From: Arthrobacter sunyaminii
Lineage (GTDB): Bacteria; Actinomycetota; Actinomycetes; Actinomycetales; Micrococcaceae
NCBI RefSeq assembly: GCF_018866305.1
Contig: NZ_CP076456.1
Location: 3,162,001 to 3,226,000 of the forward strand
Length of the DNA stretch: 64,000 nucleotides
Direction: 5' to 3'
Each line of letters begins with the position of its first letter. Within the stretch, counting starts at the first letter, position 1. Shown here in pieces: positions 9,066-18,850 of this stretch. The position numbers were made by a program, and so were the translations under genes. The notes under the pieces were generated by a model that did no database searches, was not told the origin of the DNA, and saw only the letters and a program-made list of their open reading frames with translations.

Positions 9066-9775
9066 CAGGCACCTGCCTTCTGCATGTTGCGGAGCATCGC
9101 AGCAGGCACAACCTCGTCCAGCGGCAGGCCGCGGCGGGCAGCCACTGCCTGAGGCTCTTCGAGGCGCTTCAGCGCATCAACCGTGGCGTGCACGATGTTG
9201 ATGGCGTTGGAGGACCCGAGCGACTTGGACAGTACGTCATGGATACCGGCGCATTCGAGAATGGCGCGGACCGGACCACCGGCGATAACACCGGTACCCG
9301 GGGAAGCCGGACGCAGCAGGACAACGCCTGCAGCAGCTTCGCCCTGGACCAGGTGCGGGATGGTTCCACCGATACGCGGGACGCGGAAGAAAGTCTTCTT
9401 GGCTTCTTCAACGGCCTTCGCGATTGCGGAGGGAACTTCCTTGGCCTTGCCGTAGCCGACACCAACCATGCCGTTGCCGTCTCCGACAACAACGAGGGCG
9501 GTGAAGCTGAAGCGACGACCACCCTTGACAACCTTGGCGACGCGGTTGATGGTCACGACGCGTTCAATGAACTTGTCCTTCTCATCGTTGCGTCCGCCGT
9601 CGCGGCCACCGCGGCCACCGCGTTCGCCGCGGCCTCCACGGTCGGAGCGCTGCTCGCCCTTGCGTCCGCCGCGGCGGTCGTCAGTGGCGGGAGCGGCGGC
9701 GTCCTTGGTCTCAGTTGCCTCAGCAGCTGTAGCTTCAGTCACCTGATTTTCCTTTTCCTTGTTAGCCTCGGTCAC
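9065..9775 (-). CDS. rpsE: 30S ribosomal protein S5 with long charged N-terminus
   Basis: Ribosomal protein uS5, involved in decoding accuracy and mRNA entry. It has 236 aa, against 165-200 in most bacteria. The conserved core begins at [20 protein letters not shown]. The first ~65 residues are an acidic Thr/Ala/Glu stretch followed by an Arg-Gly-rich block ([19 protein letters not shown]). It starts with GTG and overlaps rplR by 4 nt (GTGA). The extension may be an accessory RNA-binding arm, which is inference. Confidence 0.97.
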   Translation of the reverse strand: MTEANKEKENQVTEATAAEATETKDAAAPATDDRRGGRKGEQRSDRGGRGERGGRGGRDGGRNDEKDKFIERVVTINRVAKVVKGGRRFSFTALVVVGDGNGMVGVGYGKAKEVPSAIAKAVEEAKKTFFRVPRIGGTIPHLVQGEAAAGVVLLRPASPGTGVIAGGPVRAILECAGIHDVLSKSLGSSNAINIVHATVDALKRLEEPQAVAARRGLPLDEVVPAAMLRNMQKAGA

Positions 9776-10155
9776 AGTGACAGCCCACCTTCGCGTGCGC
9801 CGTCTGCAACGGCCGCGATACGGCCGTGGTAGCGGTTGCCACCGCGGTCGAAGACAACGGCTTCAACGCCGGCAGCCTTGGCACGCTCGGCAACGAGCTC
9901 GCCAACGCGCTTGGACTTGGCAGTCTTGTCGCCGTCCAGTGCGCGCAGGTCAGCTTCCATGGTGGAAGCCGATGCAACGGTTACGCCGCGGGTGTCATCG
10001 ACAACCTGGACGAATACGTGGCGGGCCGAGCGGTTGACCACCAGGCGCGGACGAGCCGCGGTACCGGAGATCCGCTTGCGGATGCGCAGCTGGCGACGGC
10101 TGCGTGCAGCCGACTTGCTCTTGGAATTACGCTTCTTGTTAATGCTGATGGCCAT
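9772..10155 (-). CDS. rplR: 50S ribosomal protein L18
   Basis: Ribosomal protein uL18, the main 5S rRNA-binding protein with L5. It has 127 aa with the conserved [21 protein letters not shown] and the end [20 protein letters not shown]. It starts 2 nt after the rplF stop and overlaps rpsE by 4 nt. Confidence 0.98.
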   Translation of the reverse strand: MAISINKKRNSKSKSAARSRRQLRIRKRISGTAARPRLVVNRSARHVFVQVVDDTRGVTVASASTMEADLRALDGDKTAKSKRVGELVAERAKAAGVEAVVFDRGGNRYHGRIAAVADGAREGGLSL

Positions 10156-10157
10156 GG

Positions 10158-10694
10158 TTACTTACCAGCCTTTCCGACCTTGCGGCGGACAATCTCGCCG
10201 GCATAACGAATACCCTTGCCCTTGTAGGGATCGGGCTTGCGCAGCTTGCGGATGTTGGCCGAAACCTCGCCCACCTGCTGCTTGTCGATGCCGGACACTG
10301 TGACCTTCGTGGGGCCCACGACGGTAAGCGTGATGCCCTCGGGTGCCGTGACCGGAACCGGGTGGCTGTAGCCCAGGGCGAACTCGAGGTCCGAACCCTT
10401 GGCCACTACGCGGTAACCGGTACCAACGATTTCCAGGTCCTTCTTGTAGCCTTCGGTCACACCGGTGATCATGTTGCTGATCAGGGTGCGGGTCAGGCCG
10501 TGAAGGGAACGGGATTCGCGCTCGTCGTTCGGGCGGGCAACGGTGATGGTGTTGTCTTCGAGCGTGACAGTGATCGGGCTGGGCACAGTGTGGCTCAGCT
10601 CGCCCTTGGCACCCTTGACGGAGACAAGGTTGCCGTCAACGGAAATTTCAACTCCGGCAGGAACCGAGATGGGCAGACGTCCAATACGTGACAT
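10158..10694 (-). CDS. rplF: 50S ribosomal protein L6
   Basis: Ribosomal protein uL6, located at the base of the stalk near the factor-binding site. It has 178 aa, the standard length, with the N-terminal [18 protein letters not shown] and the signature [14 protein letters not shown] near the C-terminus. It lies 18 nt after rpsH. Confidence 0.98.
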   Translation of the reverse strand: MSRIGRLPISVPAGVEISVDGNLVSVKGAKGELSHTVPSPITVTLEDNTITVARPNDERESRSLHGLTRTLISNMITGVTEGYKKDLEIVGTGYRVVAKGSDLEFALGYSHPVPVTAPEGITLTVVGPTKVTVSGIDKQQVGEVSANIRKLRKPDPYKGKGIRYAGEIVRRKVGKAGK

Positions 10695-10712
10695 TTTTCT
10701 TTCCCTTCCCTG

Positions 10713-11111
10713 CTACCAGACGTAGGCGAGGACTTCCCCACCTACACCCTTCTTGGCGGCCTGGCGGTCGGTCAGGAGACCTGACGACGTCGACAGGATT
10801 GCGATTCCCAGACCACCGAGAACACGCGGCAGGTTGGTGGACTTTGCGTATACGCGCAGACCGGGCTTGGAGATACGACGCACGCCGGCGATGGAACGCT
10901 CGCGGTTCGGACCGAATTTGAGATCAAGGGTCAGCTTCTTGCCGACGACGGCCTCTTCTTCCTTCCAGCCGGCAATGTAGCCCTCGGCCTTCAGGATGTC
11001 AGCAACGCGTGCCTTGAGCTTGCTGTAAGGCATGGACACGGAATCGTGGTATGCCGAGTTTGCATTGCGCAGACGCGTAAGCATGTCTGCGACAGGATCT
11101 GTCATTGTCAT
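10713..11111 (-). CDS. rpsH: 30S ribosomal protein S8
   Basis: Ribosomal protein uS8, a primary 16S rRNA binder that represses spc operon translation in E. coli. It has 132 aa, with [20 protein letters not shown] and the C-terminal [20 protein letters not shown]. Two ATGs stand three codons from the family start; the first is kept. The 90 nt gap to rplE has no room for rpsN, which occupies this place in many bacteria. Confidence 0.98.
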   Translation of the reverse strand: MTMTDPVADMLTRLRNANSAYHDSVSMPYSKLKARVADILKAEGYIAGWKEEEAVVGKKLTLDLKFGPNRERSIAGVRRISKPGLRVYAKSTNLPRVLGGLGIAILSTSSGLLTDRQAAKKGVGGEVLAYVW

Positions 11112-11201
11112 TGGGCTCTTGCCCTCCCTCGTAACGGTTTCCTGCGGAGTTCCGGCTCAGGCGCACCTGGCCGGGGGTCCGTCGGACCTGTTACGTAGTA
11201 A

Positions 11202-11771
11202 TTAATCTTCGGATTTGAACGGGAAGCCGAGCGCCTTCAGCAGCGCGCGTCCCTCGTCATCGGTCTTTGCAGTGGTAACCACGGTGATGTCCATGCCGCG
11301 TACGCGGTCGATCTTGTCCTGATCGATTTCGTGGAACATCGACTGTTCGGTCAGGCCGAACGTGTAGTTGCCGTTGCCGTCGAACTGCTTGCCGTTCAGG
11401 CCGCGGAAGTCGCGGATACGCGGCAGGGCGAGGGTAACCAGGCGGTCCACGAATTCCCACATGCGGTCTCCACGCAGAGTTGCGTGGCAGCCGATGGGCA
11501 TGCCTTCGCGCAGCTTGAACTGTGCGATGGACTTGCGGGCCTTCGTAACCTGCGGCTTCTGACCCGTGATCTGGGTCAGGTCCTTGACTGCGCCGTCAAT
11601 GAGCTTGGAGTCCTTGGCGGCATCTCCAACACCCATGTTCACAACCACCTTGACGAGGCGGGGAACCTGGTTGACGTTTGCGTAGTTGAATTCGTCCTGC
11701 AGGGTCTTCTTGATCTCCGCTGCGTAGCGGGTCTTCAGACGGGGGACGGTCTTGGTGACAGTCTCAGTCAT
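11202..11771 (-). CDS. rplE: 50S ribosomal protein L5
   Basis: Ribosomal protein uL5, which binds 5S rRNA and contacts P-site tRNA. It has 189 aa, with [39 protein letters not shown] and [20 protein letters not shown]. The ATG overlaps the rplX stop by one base (TAATG). Confidence 0.98.
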   Translation of the reverse strand: MTETVTKTVPRLKTRYAAEIKKTLQDEFNYANVNQVPRLVKVVVNMGVGDAAKDSKLIDGAVKDLTQITGQKPQVTKARKSIAQFKLREGMPIGCHATLRGDRMWEFVDRLVTLALPRIRDFRGLNGKQFDGNGNYTFGLTEQSMFHEIDQDKIDRVRGMDITVVTTAKTDDEGRALLKALGFPFKSED

Positions 11772-12130
11772 TAGAGGTCCTTCCCAGAGCCCTTGGCGAC
11801 GCGGATACGCACAGTGCGCTCACGGCCGTCTTTTTCGACGATTTCCTGGCGGTAGCCAACGCGGGTCGGCTTCTTCGTTTCCGGGTCAACGACTGCGACG
11901 TTGGAAACGTGGATGGGAGCCTCAACGGTTTCGATGCCACCGGTCTTGGAGCCCTTGGAGGACTGTCCAACCTTGGTGTGCTTCTTGACAGTGTTGATTC
12001 CTTCAACCAGAACGCGGTTGGTGTCGGTGTAAACCTTCAGAACCTTGCCCTGCTTGCCGCGGTCGCCGCCGCGGTCAGCCTTTGCACCGGTGATGACCTG
12101 AACCAGGTCACCCTTTTTGATTTTTGCCAT
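11771..12130 (-). CDS. rplX: 50S ribosomal protein L24
   Basis: Ribosomal protein uL24, a KOW-domain assembly initiator of the large subunit. It has 119 aa, with the KOW start [20 protein letters not shown] and the following [18 protein letters not shown]. It lies 3 nt after rplN and overlaps rplE by 1 nt. Confidence 0.98.
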   Translation of the reverse strand: MAKIKKGDLVQVITGAKADRGGDRGKQGKVLKVYTDTNRVLVEGINTVKKHTKVGQSSKGSKTGGIETVEAPIHVSNVAVVDPETKKPTRVGYRQEIVEKDGRERTVRIRVAKGSGKDL

Positions 12131-12133
12131 GGA

Positions 12134-12502
12134 CTACAGCACCTCCGGAGCCAGCGAAATGATCTTCATGAACTTCTTGTCGCGAAGTTCGCGGCCGACC
12201 GGGCCGAAGATGCGGGTACCGCGGGGGTCTCCGTCATTCTTCAAGATCACTGCAGCGTTCTCATCGAACTTGATGTAGGAACCGTCCTGGCGGCGGCGTT
12301 CCTTCTTGGTACGAACGATGACGGCCTTGACCACATCGCCCTTCTTGACGTTGCCGCCGGGAATTGCATCCTTGACGGTGGCAACAATGGTGTCGCCAAT
12401 GCCTGCGTAGCGACGGCCGGATCCACCGAGAACGCGGATGGTCAAGATTTCCTTGGCACCCGTGTTGTCGGCGACCTTCAGTCGCGACTCCTGCTGAATC
12501 AC
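12134..12502 (-). CDS. rplN: 50S ribosomal protein L14
   Basis: Ribosomal protein uL14 at the subunit interface. It has 122 aa, the universal length, with [20 protein letters not shown] and [20 protein letters not shown]. It starts with GTG, preceded by AGGAG. It is the first gene of the spc operon in this genome, separated from rpsQ by a 353 nt gap with a hairpin and a promoter-like sequence. Confidence 0.98.
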   Translation of the reverse strand: MIQQESRLKVADNTGAKEILTIRVLGGSGRRYAGIGDTIVATVKDAIPGGNVKKGDVVKAVIVRTKKERRRQDGSYIKFDENAAVILKNDGDPRGTRIFGPVGRELRDKKFMKIISLAPEVL

Positions 12503-12653
12503 TTATTACTCCTGTCGTCGCGCCGGTTCTCAAATTGAGCCTTGCGGAACGGATATGGGTGGACCCCGTAATACTGGTACTCAGCACTTCCCCGCCAGGG
12601 GCGAACCGCGGCTGGCCGCGGCAAAGTGCCGAACAAGATTATCGGGCTTTTGT

Positions 12654-12683
12654 CTCATACGGCGGTGAGGATGTTCAGTCCAA
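12654..12683 (-). promoter_or_regulatory. Candidate spc operon promoter
   Basis: TTGGAC (12678-12683) and TATGAG (12654-12659) on the minus strand are 18 nt apart. They lie inside the 353 nt interval 12503-12855, which contains no recognisable gene. The predicted leader to rplN is about 145 nt. The -10 is only a partial match to consensus. Confidence 0.35.
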
Positions 12684-12734
12684 AACTGGACACACTTCCG
12701 CACCGCACAGACAAGATTTCAAGTTTACCGCGAA

Positions 12735-12778
12735 AGGGCCCCGGATGCGAAATCGGATGATAACGCGGCCGGGGCCCT
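12735..12778 (-). terminator. Hairpin at the S10/spc boundary
   Basis: A perfect 10 bp GC-rich inverted repeat (12735-12744 / 12769-12778) with a 24 nt loop lies 78 nt past the rpsQ stop. A short TTT follows on the minus strand, but there is no true T-run. It is either a weak terminator or a processing site between the two operons. Confidence 0.5.
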
Positions 12779-12855
12779 GTCGCCGGATGGCGGTTGCCGG
12801 CGAGCTCATCCCGAGAGGATCAGCTCACCGGCGGCCGGCCGGATGTACTTCTTTG

Positions 12856-13161
12856 TTACTTGGCCTTTTCGAGGATCTCGACCAGGCGCCACCGCTTCGT
12901 AGCGGAGAGCGGCCGGGTTTCCGAGACCAGCACGAGGTCTCCAACGCCGGCAGCATTCTGCTCGTCGTGGGCCTTGAGCTTCGAAGTGCGGCGAAGCACC
13001 TTGCCGTACAGGGCGTGCTTCACGCGGTCTTCAACCTGGACAACGATGGTCTTATCCATCTTGTCCGAAACCACGTAGCCGCGTGCGGTCTTCCGGTACC
13101 CGCGGGCATCGGCGCCGTTTGCGTCAGTTGTCACTGCTGCCTCATTCTTGTTTTCACTCAT
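12856..13161 (-). CDS. rpsQ: 30S ribosomal protein S17
   Basis: Ribosomal protein uS17, a primary 16S rRNA binder. It has 101 aa, longer than the usual 85 because of a ~18 residue N-terminal extension ([20 protein letters not shown]). The conserved core is [20 protein letters not shown] and [20 protein letters not shown]. It overlaps rpmC by 4 nt and is the last gene of the S10 operon. Confidence 0.98.
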   Translation of the reverse strand: MSENKNEAAVTTDANGADARGYRKTARGYVVSDKMDKTIVVQVEDRVKHALYGKVLRRTSKLKAHDEQNAAGVGDLVLVSETRPLSATKRWRLVEILEKAK

Positions 13162-13490
13162 TTGGCATCATCCTCAGCGACCTTGGCTTCAGCTTCAGAC
13201 TCAGTAGCCTTCTTCTTGGACTTCTTCGCTGCCTTTTCAGGAGCTGCTTCCTCAACGGGAGCAACAACCTCGGGACGAATCCCCAGCTCGCGCTCACGCA
13301 GCACGGTGTAGATGCGTGCGATGTCGCGCTTCACTACGCGCAGACGGCCGTGGCTTTCCAGCTGGCCGGTTGCGGACTGGAAGCGGAGGTTGAACAGCTC
13401 TTCCTTGGCCTTGCGAAGTTCCTCGACGAGACGGTCCTTATCGAAGCCGTCAAGCTGCTTCGATGCCAGTTCCTTTGAACCAATTGCCAT
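13158..13490 (-). CDS. rpmC: 50S ribosomal protein L29 with Lys/Glu tail
   Basis: Ribosomal protein uL29 near the peptide exit, where it contacts trigger factor and SRP. It has 110 aa, whereas the family is normally 60-75 aa. The core ([20 protein letters not shown] to RELGI) ends near residue 72. A 38-residue tail rich in Ala, Glu and Lys follows, including [18 protein letters not shown]. It lies between rplP (2 nt gap) and rpsQ (4 nt overlap). Confidence 0.97.
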   Translation of the reverse strand: MAIGSKELASKQLDGFDKDRLVEELRKAKEELFNLRFQSATGQLESHGRLRVVKRDIARIYTVLRERELGIRPEVVAPVEEAAPEKAAKKSKKKATESEAEAKVAEDDAK

Positions 13491-13492
13491 TT

Positions 13493-13909
13493 CTATTCAC
13501 CACCCTCGCGACGCACAATGCGTGCCTTCAACGGCAGCTTATGGATCGCCAGGCGCAGTGCCTCACGAGCTACCTCTTCATTAACACCGGAGATCTCAAA
13601 GAGAACCCGACCCGGCTTCACGTTTGCAACCCACCACTCCGGAGAACCCTTACCGGAACCCATGCGGGTTTCGGCCGGCTTCTTCGTCAGCGGACGGTCA
13701 GGGTAGATGTTGATCCAGACCTTACCGCCGCGCTTGATGTGGCGCGTCATGGCAATACGTGCAGCTTCGATCTGACGGTTGGTGACGTATGCAGGCGTCA
13801 GAGCCTGAATACCCCACTCGCCAAAGCTGACTGCGGTGCCGCCGGTAGCAGCGCCGGAACGACCCGGGTGGTGCTGCTTGCGGAACTTGACTCGACGTGG
13901 GATAAGCAT
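13493..13909 (-). CDS. rplP: 50S ribosomal protein L16
   Basis: Ribosomal protein uL16, which organises the A-site tRNA pocket of the large subunit. It has 138 aa, standard length. It begins [19 protein letters not shown] and includes [20 protein letters not shown] and [20 protein letters not shown]. Its ATG abuts the rpsC stop directly. Confidence 0.98.
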   Translation of the reverse strand: MLIPRRVKFRKQHHPGRSGAATGGTAVSFGEWGIQALTPAYVTNRQIEAARIAMTRHIKRGGKVWINIYPDRPLTKKPAETRMGSGKGSPEWWVANVKPGRVLFEISGVNEEVAREALRLAIHKLPLKARIVRREGGE

Positions 13910-14752
13910 TTAAGCCTGTCCTCCTTCTGCTGCGGGAGCGGCTGCCTCAGCGGCCGGAGCCTCTGCAGCAGCAGGCGCGGCGGCCTTGTCGGCACGCTCG
14001 GGACGACGACGGCGGTCGCCGCCACGGTCTCCGCGATCGGCCGGGCCGCGGCCCGGACGGTCGCTGGAACGTCCGCGGGACGGTGCAGCAGCCTGCTGTG
14101 CAGCCAGTTCCTTGGCGGTAACGTCACCCTTGTAGATCCAAACCTTCACACCGATGCGGCCGAAGGTGGTCTTGGCTTCGAAGAAGCCGTAGTCGATCTG
14201 CGCGCGGAGGGTGTGCAGGGGCACACGGCCTTCGCGGTAGAACTCCGAACGGCTCATTTCAGCGCCGCCCAGACGGCCGGAGCACTGGATACGGATACCC
14301 TTTGCACCTGCACGCTGTGCGGACTGGATAGCCTTCTTCATTGCACGGCGGAAAGCCACGCGGGAAGAGAGCTGCTCAGCAACGCCCTGGGCAACAAGCT
14401 GTGCTTCCATCTCGGGGTTCTTGACCTCGAGGATGTTCAGCTGAACCTGCTTGCCCGTGAGCTTCTCCAGCTCGCCGCGGATGCGGTCTGCTTCGGCGCC
14501 GCGGCGACCGATGACGATGCCCGGACGAGCCGTGTGGATATCCACGCGGACACGGTCACGGGTGCGCTCGATCTCAACCTTGGCGATGCCGGCGCGGTCC
14601 ATGCCGGTGGACATCAGCTGACGGATCTTGATGTCCTCGCGGACGAAGTCCTTGTAGCGCTGGCCCGGCTTGTTGCTGTCAGCAAACCAGTGCGATACAT
14701 GGTCAGTGGTAATGCCGAGTCGGAACCCGTGCGGGTTAACCTTCTGTCCCAC
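13910..14752 (-). CDS. rpsC: 30S ribosomal protein S3 with RG/Ala-Glu tail
   Basis: Ribosomal protein uS3 at the mRNA entry tunnel, part of the ribosomal helicase. It has 280 aa, against about 210-240 in most bacteria. It begins [20 protein letters not shown], has a KH domain with the GRRG loop near residue 92, and the C-terminal domain [16 protein letters not shown]. The last ~60 residues are an Arg-Gly/Asp block followed by Ala-Glu-Pro repeats. The start is GTG, adjacent to the rplV stop. Confidence 0.98.
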   Translation of the reverse strand: MGQKVNPHGFRLGITTDHVSHWFADSNKPGQRYKDFVREDIKIRQLMSTGMDRAGIAKVEIERTRDRVRVDIHTARPGIVIGRRGAEADRIRGELEKLTGKQVQLNILEVKNPEMEAQLVAQGVAEQLSSRVAFRRAMKKAIQSAQRAGAKGIRIQCSGRLGGAEMSRSEFYREGRVPLHTLRAQIDYGFFEAKTTFGRIGVKVWIYKGDVTAKELAAQQAAAPSRGRSSDRPGRGPADRGDRGGDRRRRPERADKAAAPAAAEAPAAEAAAPAAEGGQA

Positions 14753-15118
14753 TTAGCGTTCCTCCTCGATTTTGGGGGTTGCGACAACCACAGTGACGTG
14801 GCTGGTCCGCTTGTTGATGCGGTACGCGCGGCCCTGTGCACGGGGCTGGAACCGCTTCATGGTGGGCCCTTCGTCAACGAATGCTTCGCTGATGAAGAGG
14901 TCACCCTCATCGAAGGCCACACCGTCACGGTCCGCGAGGACACGTGCGTTGGCCATGGCCGACTGAACTACCTTGAATACCGGCTCCGAAGCTGCCTGGG
15001 GGGCAAACTTCAGAATTGCCAGAGCCTCATTCGCTTGCTTGCCACGAACAAGGTTGACGACGCGCCGGGCCTTCATAGGCGTTACGCGGATATGACGCGC
15101 AATTGCCTTGGCTTCCAT
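14753..15118 (-). CDS. rplV: 50S ribosomal protein L22
   Basis: Ribosomal protein uL22, whose beta-hairpin lines the exit tunnel and can influence macrolide response. It has 121 aa, with [20 protein letters not shown] at the start and the tunnel hairpin region [20 protein letters not shown]. The hairpin shows no insertion or deletion by eye. It starts 38 nt after rpsS. Confidence 0.98.
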   Translation of the reverse strand: MEAKAIARHIRVTPMKARRVVNLVRGKQANEALAILKFAPQAASEPVFKVVQSAMANARVLADRDGVAFDEGDLFISEAFVDEGPTMKRFQPRAQGRAYRINKRTSHVTVVVATPKIEEER

Positions 15119-15156
15119 TGCTTTCCTTCTCTCGTCTTCTGCCGAAAGAGCAGCGC

Positions 15157-15438
15157 CTAGCGGCGCTTGCCCTTGCGGTCGTCCTTCACATGGCCGCGGA
15201 ATGTCCGCGTCAGAGCGAATTCGCCGAGCTTGTGCCCGACCATCGACTCGGTGACAAACACCGGAATGTGCTTACGTCCGTCGTGTACGGCGATCGTGTG
15301 CCCGAGCATGTCGGGGATGATCATCGAACGACGGGACCACGTCTTGATGACGTTCTTGGTGCCCTTTTCGTTTTCGGCCGCTACCTTAAGGAACAGGTGC
15401 TGGTCGACGAAGGGGCCTTTCTTCAGGCTGCGTGGCAT
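15157..15438 (-). CDS. rpsS: 30S ribosomal protein S19
   Basis: Ribosomal protein uS19 of the small-subunit head. It has 93 aa, standard length. It begins [20 protein letters not shown] and contains [20 protein letters not shown] and [17 protein letters not shown]. It starts 12 nt after rplB. Confidence 0.98.
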   Translation of the reverse strand: MPRSLKKGPFVDQHLFLKVAAENEKGTKNVIKTWSRRSMIIPDMLGHTIAVHDGRKHIPVFVTESMVGHKLGEFALTRTFRGHVKDDRKGKRR

Positions 15439-15450
15439 GTTTCCAGGCTC

Positions 15451-16290
15451 CTATCGCTTGTTCTTGCCGGAACGACGGCGACGCACAATGAGGTTGTCGC
15501 TCTCTTTATTGGGGCGGCGTGTGCGGCCTTCGCGCTTACCGTTCGGGTTGACCGGGTGGCGTCCACCGGAGGTCTTACCTTCACCACCACCGTGCGGGTG
15601 GTCGACCGGGTTCATGGCGACACCGCGGACGGTCGGGCGTACGCCCTTCCAGCGCATACGGCCGGCCTTACCCCAGTTGATGTTGGACTGCTCGGCGTTG
15701 CCGACCTCGCCGACCGTTGCGCGGCAACGGGCGTCGACGTTACGGATTTCGCCGGAAGGCAGACGCAGCTGGGCGAAGCGGCCTTCCTTGGCAACAAGCT
15801 GAACCGATGCACCGGCGGAGCGGGCCATCTTGGCACCGCCGCCCGGACGCAGTTCAACTGCGTGGATGGTGGTACCCACGGGGATGTTGCGCAGGGGCAG
15901 GTTGTTGCCGGGCTTGATATCAGCGCCGGCGCCGGCCTCTACGTGGTCGCCCTGCTTGAGCTTGTTCGGAGCAATGATGTAACGCTTGGTGCCATCAACG
16001 TAGTGCAGCAGTGCAATGCGGGCGGTACGGTTCGGATCGTATTCGATCTCGGCAACGCGAGCGTCGACGCCGTCCTTGTCGTGGCGGCGGAAGTCGATCA
16101 GACGGTACTGACGCTTGTGCCCACCACCCTTGTGCCTGGTCGTGATCTTACCGGTGTTGTTACGGCCGCCCTTTTTGGGCAGCGGGCGTACCAACGACTT
16201 TTCCGGCGTCGACCGCGTGATTTCGGTGAAGTCGGCTACGCTCGAGCCGCGACGGCCCGGTGTAGTCGGCTTGTATTTACGGATTCCCAT
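15451..16290 (-). CDS. rplB: 50S ribosomal protein L2
   Basis: Ribosomal protein uL2, close to the peptidyl transferase centre and needed for subunit joining. It has 279 aa, with [40 protein letters not shown] and the strictly conserved [20 protein letters not shown] that carries the functional histidine. It lies 30 nt after rplW. Confidence 0.98.
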   Translation of the reverse strand: MGIRKYKPTTPGRRGSSVADFTEITRSTPEKSLVRPLPKKGGRNNTGKITTRHKGGGHKRQYRLIDFRRHDKDGVDARVAEIEYDPNRTARIALLHYVDGTKRYIIAPNKLKQGDHVEAGAGADIKPGNNLPLRNIPVGTTIHAVELRPGGGAKMARSAGASVQLVAKEGRFAQLRLPSGEIRNVDARCRATVGEVGNAEQSNINWGKAGRMRWKGVRPTVRGVAMNPVDHPHGGGEGKTSGGRHPVNPNGKREGRTRRPNKESDNLIVRRRRSGKNKR

Positions 16291-16320
16291 TATTTATTCC
16301 TCGTTAAAGTGGTCTCCGCC

Positions 16321-16626
16321 CTAGCTGAGCGGACCGCCGAAGATGTCGATTGTGCCGTCCTTCAGGGTGACAATGGCGCGCTTGGTGTTCTTGCGCTGTC
16401 CCCATCCGAACTTGGTCCGCTTGCGCTTACCGGCACGGTTGATGGTGTTGATCGAGTCGACCTTGACGGAGAAGATTTTCTCCACGGCCAGCTTGATCTC
16501 GGTCTTGTTGGAGCGGGGGTCGACCAGGAAGGTGTACTTACCTTCGTCGATCAGGCCGTAGCTCTTTTCCGAAACGACGGGTGCAAGCACTACGTCGCGA
16601 GGGTCCTTAGCGGTGGTCGCGCTCAT
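16321..16626 (-). CDS. rplW: 50S ribosomal protein L23
   Basis: Ribosomal protein uL23 at the tunnel exit, the docking site for trigger factor and SRP. It has 101 aa, with [20 protein letters not shown] and [20 protein letters not shown]. It overlaps rplD by 4 nt. Confidence 0.98.
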   Translation of the reverse strand: MSATTAKDPRDVVLAPVVSEKSYGLIDEGKYTFLVDPRSNKTEIKLAVEKIFSVKVDSINTINRAGKRKRTKFGWGQRKNTKRAIVTLKDGTIDIFGGPLS

Positions 16627-17237
16627 TTGGCGTCCTCCTTGACAGTGTTCTTGCCGACGAACTCGTCGTAGGCAGCCTTGGTGAAGACCACGTCGTCGGC
16701 AACCAGCACGTCATACGTGTTCAGCTGATCTACATAGATCACATGAACATCGGTGAGGTTGCGCACGGACAGTGCAGCAACGTCGTTGGCGCGCTCGATA
16801 ACAACGAGCATGTTCTTGCGTTCGGTCAGCGAACGCAGGGACTCACGAGCAGCCTTGGTGGACGGCGTTTCGCCGGCTACCAGGGTTTCCAGCACGTGGA
16901 TGCGGCCGTTGCGTGCCCGGTCCGAGAGTGCACCGCGGAGTGCGGCGGCAATCATCTTCTTGGGGGTGCGCTGGCTGTAGTCGCGGGGCGTCGGTCCGTG
17001 AACCACGCCACCACCGGTCATGTGAGGAGCACGGATGGAACCCTGACGGGCGCGGCCGGTACCCTTCTGCTTGAACGGCTTGCGGCCTGCACCGGAGACC
17101 TCTGCGCGGGTCTTCGTCTTGTGCGTACCCTGGCGGGCAGCTGCAAGCTGAGCAACTACAACCTGGTGCAGAAGCGGAACGTTCGTCTGAACGTCGAAGA
17201 GTGCTGCGGGGAATTCAACAGTGGTTTCGTTAGCCAT
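16623..17237 (-). CDS. rplD: 50S ribosomal protein L4
   Basis: Ribosomal protein uL4. Its extended loop reaches the exit tunnel, and in E. coli it also regulates the S10 operon through the leader. It has 204 aa. The loop is visible as [20 protein letters not shown], and the globular part includes [20 protein letters not shown]. It lies 4 nt after rplC and overlaps rplW by 4 nt. Confidence 0.98.
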   Translation of the reverse strand: MANETTVEFPAALFDVQTNVPLLHQVVVAQLAAARQGTHKTKTRAEVSGAGRKPFKQKGTGRARQGSIRAPHMTGGGVVHGPTPRDYSQRTPKKMIAAALRGALSDRARNGRIHVLETLVAGETPSTKAARESLRSLTERKNMLVVIERANDVAALSVRNLTDVHVIYVDQLNTYDVLVADDVVFTKAAYDEFVGKNTVKEDAK

Positions 17238-17241
17238 GAGA

Positions 17242-17898
17242 CTAAGCTCCCTTCACGGCGGTGCGTACGAGGACGACCTGGCCGCGGGCGCCGGGAATGG
17301 CACCCTTGATCAGCAGGAGCGACTTCTCGGCGTCCACACCGTGAACCGTGAGGTTCATCGTGGTGTGGCGGACGGCGCCCATGCGGCCTGCCATCCGAAC
17401 GCCCTTGAAGACGCGGCCCGGGGTGGATGCGCCACCGATGGAACCGGGCTTACGGTGGTTCTTGTGTGCACCGTGGGAGGCACCGACGCCGTGGAAGCCG
17501 TGACGCTTCATAACACCGGCGAAGCCCTTGCCCTTGGAGGTTCCGGTGACGTCGACCTTCTGGCCGGCTTCGAAAATCTCAACAGAGAGTTCCTGGCCCA
17601 GCTCGTAGGTGTCGGCGTCTGCGGTGCGCAGTTCAACAACGTGGCGGCGAGGCGTGACGCCTGCCTTTTCAAAGTGGCCGGCCAGCGGCTTGGTCACCTT
17701 GCGCGGGTCGATCTGGCCGTAGCCGATCTGAACGGCGGTGTAGCCGTCCTTGTCCGCGTTGCGCAGCTGCGTAACAACGTTTGAGTCAGCCTGGACAACG
17801 GTCACCGGGATGAGCTTGTTGTTCTCGTCCCAGACCTGAGTCATGCCCAGCTTGGTACCCAGAAGGCCCTTGACCTGGCGTGTAAGTGAAGTAGACAT
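17242..17898 (-). CDS. rplC: 50S ribosomal protein L3
   Basis: Ribosomal protein uL3, an assembly initiator whose loop approaches the peptidyl transferase centre. It has 218 aa, with [40 protein letters not shown] and the glycine-rich loop [20 protein letters not shown]. It lies 17 nt after rpsJ. Confidence 0.98.
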   Translation of the reverse strand: MSTSLTRQVKGLLGTKLGMTQVWDENNKLIPVTVVQADSNVVTQLRNADKDGYTAVQIGYGQIDPRKVTKPLAGHFEKAGVTPRRHVVELRTADADTYELGQELSVEIFEAGQKVDVTGTSKGKGFAGVMKRHGFHGVGASHGAHKNHRKPGSIGGASTPGRVFKGVRMAGRMGAVRHTTMNLTVHGVDAEKSLLLIKGAIPGARGQVVLVRTAVKGA

Positions 17899-17915
17899 AT
17901 GTATCTGCTCCCCCC

Positions 17916-18224
17916 CTACAGCTTGATTTCGATGTTCACGTCTGCAGGCAGGTCAAGACGCATCAGCGAGTCAACGGCCTTAGGCGTGGGGTCAATGATG
18001 TCGATCAGACGCTTGTGCGTGCGCATTTCAAAGTGCTCGCGGCTGTCCTTGTACTTGTGCGGCGAACGGATAACGCAGTACACGTTCTTTTCCGTGGGCA
18101 GCGGCACGGGGCCTACTACCGTTGCGCCTGCACGCGTGACCGTCTCAACGATCTTCCGTGCTGATACGTCGATGACCTCGTGGTCATACGACTTCAGCCG
18201 GATGCGGATTTTTTGTCCCGCCAT
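17916..18224 (-). CDS. rpsJ: 30S ribosomal protein S10
   Basis: Ribosomal protein uS10 (NusE), part of the 30S head and of transcription antitermination complexes. It has 102 aa from the ATG at 18224. A longer frame exists upstream, but the family starts exactly at [19 protein letters not shown]. The segments [20 protein letters not shown] and [13 protein letters not shown] are conserved. It is the first gene of the S10 operon and follows a long leader. Confidence 0.98.
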
Positions 18225-18553
18225 GGCGTCGTGCCTCTTTCTTCGAGTATTGCTCTCTGTACAGTTTTTGTACCTAGCTGCCTTTACGGCCTGGCACTCC
18301 TCCAACAGACTGAATCCGGATAAATCCGGGTTCCTCACCCTGCCGAGGCTCCGACCCCCGCGCTCGGGCGTGTCGCGGATGTTGCATCTGCGACGCCCTG
18401 GCAAGAATGGGGGCGGGTTATATATGGGCTTTTCCCCTAAAGGATCCGCCCCTGCATCAGGCATTATCCTGACCGGGACGCAATCTCATCACACGCTTGG
18501 GGCCGATCCATTCGGACCGGACGGCGCATGCGGGCACAAAAGCGCTTGAACAA
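18225..18553 (-). promoter_or_regulatory. Structured leader of the S10 operon
   Basis: No coding sequence was recognised here. The minus-strand RNA can form at least three hairpins. One at 18366-18398 has a 9 bp GC-rich stem with a 2 nt bulge, continued by an inner GATG/CATC stem and a 3 nt loop. A second at 18316-18329 has a 6 bp stem. A third at 18259-18273 (GTACA/TGTAC) sits 35 nt before the rpsJ ATG. This suggests post-transcriptional control of the operon, but no match to a named leader family could be tested. Confidence 0.45.
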
Positions 18554-18560
18554 CTTCTCT

Positions 18561-18590
18561 AGTCTGCCAGAACAGCGCAGAATCCGCCAA
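18561..18590 (-). promoter_or_regulatory. Candidate S10 operon promoter
   Basis: TTGGCG (18585-18590) and CAGACT (18561-18566) on the minus strand are 18 nt apart. They resemble the TAGACT elements before tuf and tRNA-Trp. The predicted leader is about 330 nt. Confidence 0.45.
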
Positions 18591-18692
18591 TCGGCGTTCT
18601 GCTGCCAAGCAGATCAGCCGCGATGGTCCGCGGCCTATAACAAGTCAACGTTCCCCAGTTTAGCGCAGGCCGGGGCCCACGGAAAACCAGGC

Positions 18693-18818
18693 TCAGGGCC
18701 TGCGGTTGGAACGGCGGATGCGCTTGCCCCTGTCGAGTTCACGGCGGAAGGTCCGCCGACCCCAAACGACGGCGCCTGCGACAGCCACAACAACGGCAAG
18801 GATGATCAGTAGTTCCAT
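18693..18818 (-). CDS. 41-residue single-pass membrane microprotein
   Basis: A 42-codon frame begins MELLIILAVVVAVAGAVVWG and continues with a strongly basic tail (RRTFRRELDRGKRIRRSNRR). AGGA stands 8 nt before the ATG. It starts 32 nt after the stop of the giant membrane protein on the same strand, so it is probably cotranscribed with it. The shape (one helix, then an Arg-rich cytosolic tail) is that of a real membrane microprotein, but no family was recognised. It could be an accessory subunit of the upstream protein, which is inference from position only. Confidence 0.6.
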   Translation of the reverse strand: MELLIILAVVVAVAGAVVWGRRTFRRELDRGKRIRRSNRRP

Positions 18819-18850
18819 TTGTCGATCCTAAACCAGACGCGGGTCAGCCT

